DNA of 6,675 bases, from NCBI GenBank assembly GCA_945869725.1, contig CAMBPO010000093.1, positions 1 to 6,675 on the forward strand, written 5' to 3'. The translations under genes and the position numbers were made by a program. Shown here in pieces: positions 1 through 6,670 of the stretch; positions within the stretch are counted from its first letter, which is position 1, and every line of letters begins with the position of its first letter. This stretch comes from Klebsiella pneumoniae (GTDB lineage: Bacteria; Pseudomonadota; Gammaproteobacteria; Pseudomonadales; Pseudohongiellaceae). A model generated the notes under the pieces. It worked only from the letters and a program-made list of their open reading frames with translations, made no database searches and had not been told where the DNA came from.

Positions 1-699
1 CGGGTTGCATTGCTGCTGGCGCAAATGGGCGCACCCTTTTTGATGGTGAGTCTGACCATGTTGTTGGTATGGGCAGCCCGGCTGCAAAAACGGCCAGTGA
101 TGCCCGTGCTGCTGTTGACCGCCGTCTCCAGCGCCGTGGTCGTGTTAGCGCTGGTCTGGTGGGGTTGGTCGGTAGCAGACAGCCTCTCCAGCCTTGGGTC
201 CGTTGTGGCCATGACCAGTACGCTGGCACTGCTGGGGGTGTTACTGAGCGGAAAACAGCCATTCATCAGTCGACTCGGCGAGCGATGGCTGATCATGCTG
301 ATCTTTGCCTCAGGCATTATTCATCTGTTTGTTTTCACGCCACTGACAGCCTACCAACACTTTAATGGTGTGTTTGCGTTTCTGTTTTATCTGTTTAATA
401 CCGCGATGGTTGTTGTCTATTGTTACGGGGCGACAGAGGAAATGGCACCACCCTCTTTGCCGCTGGACGACATATTGCGTCGCTATGGCATCAGCAAACG
501 AGAAGCCGATGTGCTGCGTGGCATCTATGCCGGGCAAACCAACCAGGAGATTGCCAACCAATTGTTTATCTCATTGCAGACCGTCAAGGATCATTCATCG
601 CGCATTTATCAGAAAACCTTTGTCAAAAACCGGGCGCAATTGACCACACTGATTCGTGAGAGCCAGAATAGCCATCCTGGTGTGTCAAACAAGTCCTGA
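1..699 (+). CDS. Membrane-anchored LuxR-family transcriptional regulator, 5' end missing
   Basis: The reading frame is open from the first base of the window to a TGA at 697-699, so the true start lies upstream; the TTG at 10 is only an in-frame codon. The N-terminal part shows about five hydrophobic stretches, near bases 25-85, 100-165, 195-250, 290-345 and 370-425, consistent with an integral membrane domain. After a short linker, bases about 475-660 encode a typical GerE/LuxR helix-turn-helix: GISKREADVLRG, then TNQEIANQLFISLQTVKDH, then RIYQKTFVKNR. The glutamates and the TVKDH recognition-helix motif are intact. LuxR proteins with multi-pass membrane sensor domains are known, and their signals are mostly undefined. 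No receiver, PAS or autoinducer-binding domain is visible in the part present. It would be a membrane-tethered DNA-binding regulator; the target is unknown. The downstream neighbour is a pseudogene, so it gives no clue to function. Confidence 0.88.
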   Translation, partial: RVALLLAQMGAPFLMVSLTMLLVWAARLQKRPVMPVLLLTAVSSAVVVLALVWWGWSVADSLSSLGSVVAMTSTLALLGVLLSGKQPFISRLGERWLIMLIFASGIIHLFVFTPLTAYQHFNGVFAFLFYLFNTAMVVVYCYGATEEMAPPSLPLDDILRRYGISKREADVLRGIYAGQTNQEIANQLFISLQTVKDHSSRIYQKTFVKNRAQLTTLIRESQNSHPGVSNKS

Positions 700-783
700 C
701 CCGGGCGAAGCTGATGTCAAGCTTGGTGGCAGATGCAGCATGGATTACTATCCGGGCGATAACATCACGTTGGAGCTCACACT

Positions 784-1417
784 ATGCTGGATCGCATACT
801 GAATAAAAACAAAGCACATCATATCTGGCGCTTTTTCAGATCAGGCGGCTTTGATCAGGTGAGGCTGGAAACCGCTGATGACCTGCGGCATTTGTCTGAG
901 TTAGACCCCAAACTGTGGACTGTCCTCAATTGCCCCGCCACCGGGCTGGAGTTTGATGCGCGCACCGCAGCATTGCTAGATGCCGATGGCGATGGCCGCC
1001 ATGACAGTGCTCAAGTACATGGGCAAGTCGTCGGATGATGCACTAGAGGTGGCTGATCTCTCCGACATCACACGTTTATTTTCTCCGGATTATTTTAACG
1101 GTGACGGTGTAGTGGTGGCAGAACTGAGCAACGAGGCGGACGTACGCCAACTGATCCATGAGGTTCTTGACACCCAGGGGCGGGACACCAGACAGAAGCG
1201 GCGTCAATGGCGTGACCTCGGCATCTGTTGCCGGATTTTATGCGCAGGCGCAAGCGGTGCTGGACTGGCTATATTACCGGCAGGCGCCAGCCGCTCGCTG
1301 ATTGACCCGTTTGCCGAAAAGAAGCGCCCATGGAAAACCTGGGTAGTCCTCAGTATCACGGTTATTGTTGTCGCTGCGCTCTGGTACCAGGGCGTGTTTG
1401 CGGGGTTGCTGGGGTGA
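784..1417 (+). pseudogene. Decayed remnant of a long EF-hand-like, C-terminally membrane-anchored protein
   Basis: Four pieces in changing frames read as parts of one protein. Piece 1 (784-999, first frame) starts at ATG 784 behind a GGAG at 772-775. It encodes WRFFRSGGFDQVRL, LDPKLWTVLNCPATGLEFD and the calcium-loop-like DADGDGR. Piece 2 (about 1001-1180, second frame) encodes VLKYMGKSS, then RLFSPDYFNGDGVVVAE. Piece 3 (about 1179-1270, third frame) encodes TPDRSGVNGVTSASVAGFYA, then AVLDW, and meets a stop in that frame soon after. Piece 4 (about 1271-1417, second frame again) encodes ASRSLIDPFAEKKRPWKTW, then one membrane helix and the TGA at 1415-1417. From memory, these motifs occur in this order in a much longer family of Gram-negative proteins of unknown function. 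Segments are therefore missing after DADGDGR and before ASRSLIDPF, and a small indel separates pieces 2 and 3. The decay is read directly from the frames; the family assignment rests on recall. Alternatives are two short expressed ORFs (784-1038 and 980-1417) or assembly error. Confidence 0.72.
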
Positions 1418-1511
1418 CCAGTATCGCGCATTATCCAAAGCTGCTGATGTTGACGGTGTTTACGGCACTTGATCCTCATCACTTTCCGTTTCAGATGTTT
1501 TATCTTTGCTC

Positions 1512-1516
1512 AGGAG
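1512..1516 (+). promoter_or_regulatory. Ribosome binding site deciding the oxidoreductase start
   Basis: AGGAG lies six bases before ATG 1523. The frame is also open from an earlier ATG at 1469, but that start has no comparable site. It would add 18 residues (MILITFRF...) ahead of the first conserved strand of the fold, so 1523 is preferred. Confidence 0.75.
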
Positions 1517-1522
1517 TCAGTC

Positions 1523-2074
1523 ATGGCTAACAACTCAAATTCAACCTGTCTAGTCTATATTGCCGCCAGTGTTGATGGATTTATTGCGCGCCCGGATGGT
1601 GATGTGCAGTGGTTGGATCGACCGGAGTATTCAGTTGAAGCGATGAAGGGACTGTCGTATGAACAATTTATCACCGACATTGATGCGGTGGTGATGGGCC
1701 GAAATACCTTTGAAAAGGTATTGAGTTTTGGTGAATGGGCCTATGACATTCCCGTTGTTGTGCTGACAACACGTGACATGGAAATCCCTGATCGCCTTAA
1801 AGGTTTGGTGTCGGTTGATGCCGGCAAACCGGAAGCAATAATTAAACGTCTGACACAAAAAAAACTCAACAGAATTTACATTGATGGTGGTGTGACCATT
1901 CAGGCATTTTTGCTTGCCGATTGTATCGATGAGCTGATCATTACCCGCATACCAGTGTTGCTGGGTAGTGGCTTGCCGCTGTTCAGCATGGCGGGTGCAG
2001 AACGAACGTTAAAATTATTGAACGCAGTGTCTTCAAAAAATGGATTTGTTCAGGAGCGTTATATCGTTACCTGA
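1523..2074 (+). CDS. Dihydrofolate reductase-like / RibD C-terminal domain oxidoreductase
   Basis: The protein has 183 residues and is a single-domain cytosolic member of the RibD_C/DHFR-like fold. Visible landmarks are the first strand and loop VYIAASVDGFIARPDGDVQWL (residues 11-31, trimmed here to its key part SVDGFIA), VVMGRNTFE (56-64), the strand VVVLTTR (78-84), the glycine-rich nucleotide-contacting IYIDGGVTI (118-126) and the late motif PVLLGSGLPLF (144-154). These match small stand-alone members, annotated as dihydrofolate reductase family proteins and predicted to use NAD(P)H. The true substrate is usually unknown, and neither folate nor riboflavin function should be assumed. The deaminase domain of full RibD is absent and no riboflavin genes are nearby. 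The stop at 2072-2074 overlaps the ribosome binding site of the next gene, 11 bases upstream of its start, so the two are almost certainly one transcript. The gene appears richer in A/T than the mrcB side of the window. Confidence 0.9.
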   Translation: MANNSNSTCLVYIAASVDGFIARPDGDVQWLDRPEYSVEAMKGLSYEQFITDIDAVVMGRNTFEKVLSFGEWAYDIPVVVLTTRDMEIPDRLKGLVSVDAGKPEAIIKRLTQKKLNRIYIDGGVTIQAFLLADCIDELIITRIPVLLGSGLPLFSMAGAERTLKLLNAVSSKNGFVQERYIVT

Positions 2075-2085
2075 GGAGAGAATTT

Positions 2086-2793
2086 ATGTTCACTTTGTTT
2101 ATTGCCAACAAAAATTATTCGTCCTGGTCTTTGCGCCCATGGATATTAATGCGTCAACTGGGCATCACCTTTGAAGAGGATCTGGTGCCGTTTTGTGATG
2201 GCTCCAGTTGGGAGCTGTTCCGCAAGTTCAGCCCCAGCGGCAAAGTCCCCTGCCTGATGGACAATGGCGTGGCGGTTTGGGATTCCATGGGGATTACCGA
2301 GTATCTGGCAGAGCGCCGCGAGGGTGTGTGGCCTGGCGATGACCGGGCGCGCGCCTGGGCGCGATGTGCAGCCGCCGAAATGCATTCGGGGTTTTCAGTG
2401 TTACGCGATATCTGCGGCATGAACGTTGGTATTCGTGTGGCATTACATGAGATTTCGCCTGCGCTGCAGCAGGATCTCAATCGGCTTGAAGAGCTGTGGT
2501 CTGAAGGTCTGCAATTGTTTGAAGGCCCGTACCTGGCGGGCAGCTCATTCACCGCGGTAGATGCGTTTTTTGCCCCGGTTGCCTACCGCATTCAGACCTA
2601 CGGTCTGCAGTTGAATCCGGCTTGTATGGCGTACGCACAATTGTTACTGGAGCTGCCGGGCATGCAGCAATGGCAGCGTGAAGCACTGGCTGAGCCGTGG
2701 TTTGACCCCGCTCATGAAGACGGTATTCCTGCGGTTGGCCGGGTGACGGCAGATTTGCGCCAGATTGCCGGGGACGGAGGCATCGGCAGTTGA
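2086..2793 (+). CDS. Glutathione S-transferase family protein
   Basis: The protein has 235 residues with the two-domain GST layout. Residues 1-77 form the thioredoxin-like domain: FIANKNYSSWSLRPW (residues 5-19) carries the serine-rich active-site motif, where S12, S13 or S15 would contact the glutathione thiol. GKVPCL (52-57) holds the cis-proline P55, and WDSMGITEYLAE (65-76) supplies the usual glutathione-binding acidic/serine pair D66-S67. Residues about 85-215 are the helical domain, with the N-capping-like FTAVDAFFAPV (155-165, T156 to D159). The length fits the family. AGGAGAG at 2074-2080 is a strong ribosome binding site overlapping the stop of the upstream gene. The stop TGA at 2791-2793 shares one base with the next ATG. 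The predicted role is glutathione conjugation or thiol exchange on small electrophiles in the cytoplasm; the actual substrate cannot be read. It resembles the NKNYSSWSLRPW subgroup common in proteobacteria. Confidence 0.92.
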   Translation: MFTLFIANKNYSSWSLRPWILMRQLGITFEEDLVPFCDGSSWELFRKFSPSGKVPCLMDNGVAVWDSMGITEYLAERREGVWPGDDRARAWARCAAAEMHSGFSVLRDICGMNVGIRVALHEISPALQQDLNRLEELWSEGLQLFEGPYLAGSSFTAVDAFFAPVAYRIQTYGLQLNPACMAYAQLLLELPGMQQWQREALAEPWFDPAHEDGIPAVGRVTADLRQIAGDGGIGS

Positions 2794-3686
2794 TGGATCA
2801 AAGTTTGAGGCGTCAGAGCGTGCCCGGTGAGTATTCATCCTGCAGCACACCTGTTGCTGCGTTTGCCCTGCTTGCGCTGGGTCTGATAATGGCCGGTTGC
2901 GCAGCCAGGCCGGCGGTAGATACCATCGCCTTGTCTCAGTCATTTTTTGACGCCGGTGCGCAGACAAATATTGTTGAAACCCGCGGCGGGCTGCACTGCC
3001 GCATTTTTCATCCGCGTGAATGGCTAACGCCTGATGCGCCGTCTGGTCAGCGCAAACAACACCCGCTGGTGATCTGGGGCAATGGCACACACGCCAGCCC
3101 TGCGGCCTATCGCAGTTTGTTGGAACATTGGGCCAGCCATGAGTTGATAGTGGTGGCGTCCATGTCACCCAATGCCGGTCGTGGTGTTGAAATGCGCGAT
3201 TGTCTGAATTACATGCTCACTCAGAACTCTGATAGTGCCAGCCCCTTCTTTCAACGCGTTGACAGTGGGCGCGTAGCCGCTGCGGGCCATTCTCAGGGCG
3301 GTGGAGGTGCGATCATGCTAGGCCGGGATGAACGCATCACCACCGTGGTGGCAATCCAGCCTTATGTGCTGGGCGAGCGTCATAACCCGCAGGCTGCCGC
3401 CAATCAGCGTGGGCCGATGTTGCTGTTGTCGGGTCAGGAGGACTTTAGCGCGAGCGCCGCGACGAATCAGCAGCCGGTGTTCGATTCTGCCAATGTGCCG
3501 GTATTCTGGGCAAACCTGCGCGGCGCTACGCATTTTGCACCCATGGATACCGGTGGTAGTTTTCGCGGACCCATGACCGCGTGGCTGCGCTGGAAATTGC
3601 TTGACGATGTGCAGGCGGCGCGAATGTTTGAAGGCGAGGGCTGTGTGTTGTGCACGGATGAGCGCTGGCAGATTCAGACCCGATAA
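2793..3686 (+). CDS. Lipoprotein alpha/beta hydrolase (esterase/cutinase-like)
   Basis: From ATG 2793 the protein has 297 residues. Residues 20-36 form a hydrophobic signal ending in LIMAGC; C36 is the predicted lipidation site, and alanine at +2 favours outer-membrane sorting. The mature part is an alpha/beta hydrolase: HPLVIWGNGT (90-99) fits the first strand and oxyanion region, AAAGHSQGG (162-170) is the nucleophile elbow with S167, SGQEDF (213-218) supplies the probable acid D217, and GATHFAPM (244-251) the histidine H247. The C-terminus carries CVLCTDERW (284-292), whose two cysteines could form a disulfide outside the cytoplasm. This layout is shared by secreted esterases and cutinase/chlorophyllase-like proteins; polyester activity is possible but not shown. 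The ATG overlaps the GST stop (TGATG), which implies translational coupling. GGAGG at 2776-2780 is better spaced for TTG 2790. A GTG at 2820, behind GAGG 2807-2810, would give a shorter, more usual signal peptide, so the start is uncertain. Confidence 0.87.
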   Translation: MDQSLRRQSVPGEYSSCSTPVAAFALLALGLIMAGCAARPAVDTIALSQSFFDAGAQTNIVETRGGLHCRIFHPREWLTPDAPSGQRKQHPLVIWGNGTHASPAAYRSLLEHWASHELIVVASMSPNAGRGVEMRDCLNYMLTQNSDSASPFFQRVDSGRVAAAGHSQGGGGAIMLGRDERITTVVAIQPYVLGERHNPQAAANQRGPMLLLSGQEDFSASAATNQQPVFDSANVPVFWANLRGATHFAPMDTGGSFRGPMTAWLRWKLLDDVQAARMFEGEGCVLCTDERWQIQTR

Positions 3687-3746
3687 ACGGCTTTGCCCGC
3701 CACGGCCTTTTTGCCAGAGACTTCCGTTGGGCAAGAAGCTGCCTCG

Positions 3747-4283
3747 TCAGCGCTGGCTGATCTGCCCGAGCAGATTATTGATCTCCCGACTCAGATCCCC
3801 GTCATTGCCGGCAAAGCTCAGTGCACGGCGCGCAAAACCTTCGGCTTCACCATAACGCTGCTGCTGATAACGGATACTGGCCAGCCGATACCACAGATAA
3901 GCATCACGCGGGCTGATGCGCAGAGCCCGCTCACTCACCGCGGCGGCTCTTTCCAGGTCGCCATCGGCAATCGCCTGATCTACCGAGGCCAGCAAGGTCG
4001 ATGCCGGTGTTCCCGCAGGTGCAGCGCGCTCCCGTGGGGTTTCCGGCACCGGTTCGGGCGGTGGTGCTGTCTCGGGCTGGGCCGGAATGTCCACCCGTTG
4101 TGGAGGTACTTGAACCGGAAAGGATCTTGCGGTTTCCTGAGCGGGCGCAACCGGTTCGGCCGCGTCACGCACGGAGGCGGGCTCACTGGTGGACACCGGC
4201 GCCCCGGGTCGTGATGGCCCGCTATAGTTGGCGCAGGCACTGAGCAGGCTCAGCAACAGTAAAACACTGATTCGGGTCATCAT
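3747..4283 (-). CDS. lpoP: TPR outer-membrane lipoprotein, LpoP-like activator of PBP1b
   Basis: The protein has 178 residues. Residues 1-17 are a lipoprotein signal ending in the lipobox LSAC, with C17 lipidated and alanine at +2, pointing to the outer membrane. Residues about 20-93 form a proline-, alanine- and glutamate-rich disordered linker, long enough to cross part of the periplasm. Residues about 95-162 read as two TPR repeats (VDQAIADGDLERAAAVSERA and YRLASIRYQQQRYGEAEGFA), with a final helix ending in LLGQISQR. LpoP of Pseudomonas aeruginosa is a TPR lipoprotein encoded beside the PBP1b gene that activates this synthase and is unrelated to enteric LpoB. Position, size and domain order all agree here; activation itself is inferred. 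ATG 4283-4281 overlaps the mrcB stop as ATGA, with an AGGA (4294-4297 on this strand) inside the end of mrcB, so translation is probably coupled. A second ATG follows immediately at 4280. Confidence 0.82.
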   Translation of the reverse strand: MMTRISVLLLLSLLSACANYSGPSRPGAPVSTSEPASVRDAAEPVAPAQETARSFPVQVPPQRVDIPAQPETAPPPEPVPETPRERAAPAGTPASTLLASVDQAIADGDLERAAAVSERALRISPRDAYLWYRLASIRYQQQRYGEAEGFARRALSFAGNDGDLSREINNLLGQISQR

Positions 4284-6631
4284 GGGTTTAGGTTCCTGAC
4301 GCGGTCGATCAAGGTGTCGAGCAAGGTGTCGGTATTGTCACAGCGGGTAGCCGGGTCAGGCAACTGCCCCGCTCTGAAGGGCAGCATCACGGCATTACTG
4401 CAGTCGGGTCCGCCACCGCTGCGCACGGGTTGCTCGGCAACACGCTGGAATACAATGTCGGAGGGGGCAAACGACTGTCGTGGTTGTATGTCGAGTCTGC
4501 CCATAATGTCTGTCCATACCCGCAGCGCACCGGAGGATCCGGTTAATCCGGTTTCGCGGTTGTCATCATGCCCAAGCCAGACCACGCCAACCAGATCGCT
4601 GCCATAACCTGCAAACCAGCTGTCGCGCAAATCGTTAGTGGTGCCGGTTTTTCCGGCAAGGGGCAGGTTGCTGTCGAGACGGTTAATCATGTTGCGTGCG
4701 GTACCACGTTCAAAAACGCCTTGCATGGCCCATTCCAGCAGAAACATGTCGGCCGGATCAGCGACCTGCTGAGTTTCGATGCCATAACGGGCAAGGCGTT
4801 CACCGGTGCCGGTTGTCACTGCTTCCACGGCGCGCAGAGGTGACCGAAAGCCGTTGCTGGCCAGCGTCTGGTACATCTGTGCAACATTCAATGGACTCAT
4901 GTTCACAGAGCCCAGCAAGACCGAGGGGAAAGGCTGGGGATTACTCTCAAGGCCGAGTTCCCGCAAGGTTTCTACCACATCGGCAACGCCGACTTTCATG
5001 CCCATATCAACGGTGGCCAGATTTAATGAGCGTTGCAGTGAGTCGTACAGATACACATCGCCATACATCTGGTTATCGTAATTGCGGGGTGACCACGAGT
5101 CGCCGCCGTCCAGTGCGATTGTCACCGGCGCGTCGCTGAGTATGCTAGCCAGAGTAAAATCGCCGGACTCCAGAGCGGTCAGCACCACTGCCGGTTTGAC
5201 CAGCGACCCTATCGGCCTGACCGCTCGCAGTGCACGATTAAAGCCGGTATAGCCGGGTCGTCTGCTGCCGGCTACCGCGCGGATATCGCCGGTACTGGCG
5301 TCAGTGATAACCATCGCAGCCTCAAGCGGATCACCCGCAGGACGGTCCGGTCCGTCAGGCACCTCAACAGCGGCGACTGCATCACCAAGAGCTGCTTCCA
5401 TGGTGTTCTGAACGCGAAGGTCCAACGTGGTGAAGATCCGCAATCCTTCAGTCTGCAGCGCGTCGGCATCGTAATCGCGGGACAGGTCGTTGCGCACCAG
5501 ATCCATAAACGCGGGATAACCACTGCCGCGTTGTGTCGGACGCGCCGATACACTGAGCTCTTGCGCCTGCGCCTGCTCCATTTGTTGCTGGGTGATAAAT
5601 CCCTGGTTCATCATTTGCGCCAGCACGACATTGCGCCGGTCGGTTGCCCGCTGAGGATTGCGGCGCGGATGGTAAAACGACGCACCACGCGGCAATCCGG
5701 CCAGCAGCGCCAATTCATCCAGCTCGAGCTCGTCCAACGGGCGTCCGAAGTAATGCTCTGCCGCCAGCGCAAAACCATGGATAGCGCGATTGCCGTCCTG
5801 GCCGAGGAAAATTTCGTTCATGTAAGCGCCAAGGATTTCATCTTTGCTGAAATGCAGTTCGAGGGCCAGCGCCATCAGCGCCTCTTCGATTTTCCGTCGC
5901 AGCGTCTGTTCTTCAGTCAGATACAGATTTTTGATCAATTGCTGCGTCAGCGTGCTGCCACCTTGCACAATGCTGCCGGCGCGTACATTGGTGACAAAGG
6001 CGCGGGCAATACCAATCGGATCCACGCCAAAATGGTTGTAAAACCGCTGATCTTCGACGGCGATCACTGCGTTGACCAGGTGTTCAGGAACGTCGCTGAG
6101 TGCCAGAGGCACTCTGTCCTCGCCGGTATCAGGATTTATCTGCGCAATTTCGACGGGCTCCAGCCTCGCGAGTGCCAGCTCTCCGGTAGATTCGTCGCCG
6201 CGTAATGAGTTTATCCGCCGCCCCAGAAAGTCGACATCCACATAGACGCTGGGCTCTTCTCCATCCCAGAAACTGAAGCCGCGTGTCCACAACCTCACCC
6301 GCGAGCTGTTGGCGTTATACTCCCCTGGCTCGTTGACCTGATTGGCTTCGCGGTAACCCAACCTTTGCAAGGTGTCGGTCAAATCTGCTGCCGACAGGTG
6401 CGCTCCGGCGTAGAGCTCAACCGGGCGTGCATACAGCCTTGCCGGCAGCGCCCATTGCAAGGCGCTGAAGTCACGGCGGATCTTGTAGTCAATCCAAACG
6501 CACCAGATGGCAATGGCGGCCACCAACACCAATACGAACCGACGCACAAGCCAGCCCATTTTGCCGGACGCCCCGACTCGCCGCGGCTTCGCGGGTTTTG
6601 CTGGTTTCTTGGAAGATAGTGAAGTAGACAT
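4280..6631 (-). CDS. mrcB: Penicillin-binding protein 1B, bifunctional transglycosylase/transpeptidase
   Basis: The protein has 783 residues, the normal size for PBP1b (also called ponB). A basic cytoplasmic tail (1-30, KKPAKPAKPRR) precedes one membrane helix (about 31-47). Residues about 62-145 match the UB2H domain, including ALPARLYARPVELYAG, the docking site for Lpo activators in E. coli. The GT51 glycosyltransferase has EDQRFYNHFG (193-202, catalytic E193), GGSTLTQQLIKN (224-235), RRKIEEALMA (245-254, second glutamate E250) and KDEILGAYMNEIFLG (263-277). The E193-E250 spacing of 57 equals E233-E290 of E. coli PBP1b. The transpeptidase has SLVK (476-479, nucleophile S476), SLN (535-537) and KTGT (661-664). 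All key residues are present, so both activities are expected: lipid II polymerisation and peptide cross-linking in the periplasm, and beta-lactam binding. C744 and C764 in the C-terminal tail could form a disulfide. The ATG at 6631 has no clear ribosome binding site. The stop overlaps the lpoP-like start. Confidence 0.96.
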   Translation of the reverse strand: MSTSLSSKKPAKPAKPRRVGASGKMGWLVRRFVLVLVAAIAIWCVWIDYKIRRDFSALQWALPARLYARPVELYAGAHLSAADLTDTLQRLGYREANQVNEPGEYNANSSRVRLWTRGFSFWDGEEPSVYVDVDFLGRRINSLRGDESTGELALARLEPVEIAQINPDTGEDRVPLALSDVPEHLVNAVIAVEDQRFYNHFGVDPIGIARAFVTNVRAGSIVQGGSTLTQQLIKNLYLTEEQTLRRKIEEALMALALELHFSKDEILGAYMNEIFLGQDGNRAIHGFALAAEHYFGRPLDELELDELALLAGLPRGASFYHPRRNPQRATDRRNVVLAQMMNQGFITQQQMEQAQAQELSVSARPTQRGSGYPAFMDLVRNDLSRDYDADALQTEGLRIFTTLDLRVQNTMEAALGDAVAAVEVPDGPDRPAGDPLEAAMVITDASTGDIRAVAGSRRPGYTGFNRALRAVRPIGSLVKPAVVLTALESGDFTLASILSDAPVTIALDGGDSWSPRNYDNQMYGDVYLYDSLQRSLNLATVDMGMKVGVADVVETLRELGLESNPQPFPSVLLGSVNMSPLNVAQMYQTLASNGFRSPLRAVEAVTTGTGERLARYGIETQQVADPADMFLLEWAMQGVFERGTARNMINRLDSNLPLAGKTGTTNDLRDSWFAGYGSDLVGVVWLGHDDNRETGLTGSSGALRVWTDIMGRLDIQPRQSFAPSDIVFQRVAEQPVRSGGGPDCSNAVMLPFRAGQLPDPATRCDNTDTLLDTLIDRVRNLNP

Positions 6632-6639
6632 GGGCGGCT

Positions 6640-6645
6640 AGTATA
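6640..6645 (-). promoter_or_regulatory. Possible -10 element (TATACT) of the mrcB operon
   Basis: On the minus strand this reads TATACT, five of six bases of the sigma-70 consensus. It ends only eight bases before the mrcB ATG, so transcription would begin at or next to the start codon. No good -35 hexamer is seen 16-18 bases upstream. It is either a leaderless promoter or a chance match. Confidence 0.3.
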
Positions 6646-6646
6646 A

Positions 6647-6670
6647 CGGTTAGTCGTGCGGTTAGTCGTG
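6647..6670. repeat. Perfect 12-bp tandem repeat, two copies, upstream of mrcB
   Basis: CGGTTAGTCGTG occurs at 6647-6658 and again, identical and directly adjoining, at 6659-6670. It sits 16 bases upstream of the mrcB start on the minus strand and directly next to the TATACT. A third copy does not begin at 6671. The 12-base period, a little over one helical turn, would place two protein-binding sites on nearly the same face of DNA. It could equally be a recent slippage duplication. Confidence 0.85.

Noticed and set aside
723..751. Promoter ahead of the pseudogene (TTGGTG at 723-728, 17-base spacer, TACTAT at 746-751).
   Set aside because: The spacing is right, but only three and four of six bases match consensus, which is common by chance.
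701..759. Direct repeat CCGGGCGA at 701-708 and 752-759 as possible mobile-element target-site duplication.
   Set aside because: It is only eight bases, and nothing resembling an element, inverted ends or a transposase lies between the copies.
1450..1506. Promoter for the oxidoreductase gene (TTGACG at 1450-1455; TATCTT at 1501-1506).
   Set aside because: The two hexamers are far too widely spaced, and no -10-like hexamer lies 16-18 bases after TTGACG.
2644..3168. Minus-strand open frame (174 codons) across the GST-hydrolase junction.
   Set aside because: Both plus-strand genes here are well supported by motifs; the antisense frame shows no domain and no ribosome binding site of note.
3687..3746. 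Possible bidirectional terminator in the 60-base convergent gap (TTGCC at 3711-3715 pairing with GGCAA near 3729-3733, and a T-run near 3708-3712).
   Set aside because: The stem is only five base pairs with a 13-14 base loop, and no T-run follows it on either strand, so it does not meet the usual form of an intrinsic terminator.
5531..6205. Long plus-strand open frame (224 codons) opposite mrcB.
   Set aside because: It lies wholly within the intact PBP1b gene, has no recognisable domain, and is the type of antisense frame expected in GC-rich coding sequence.
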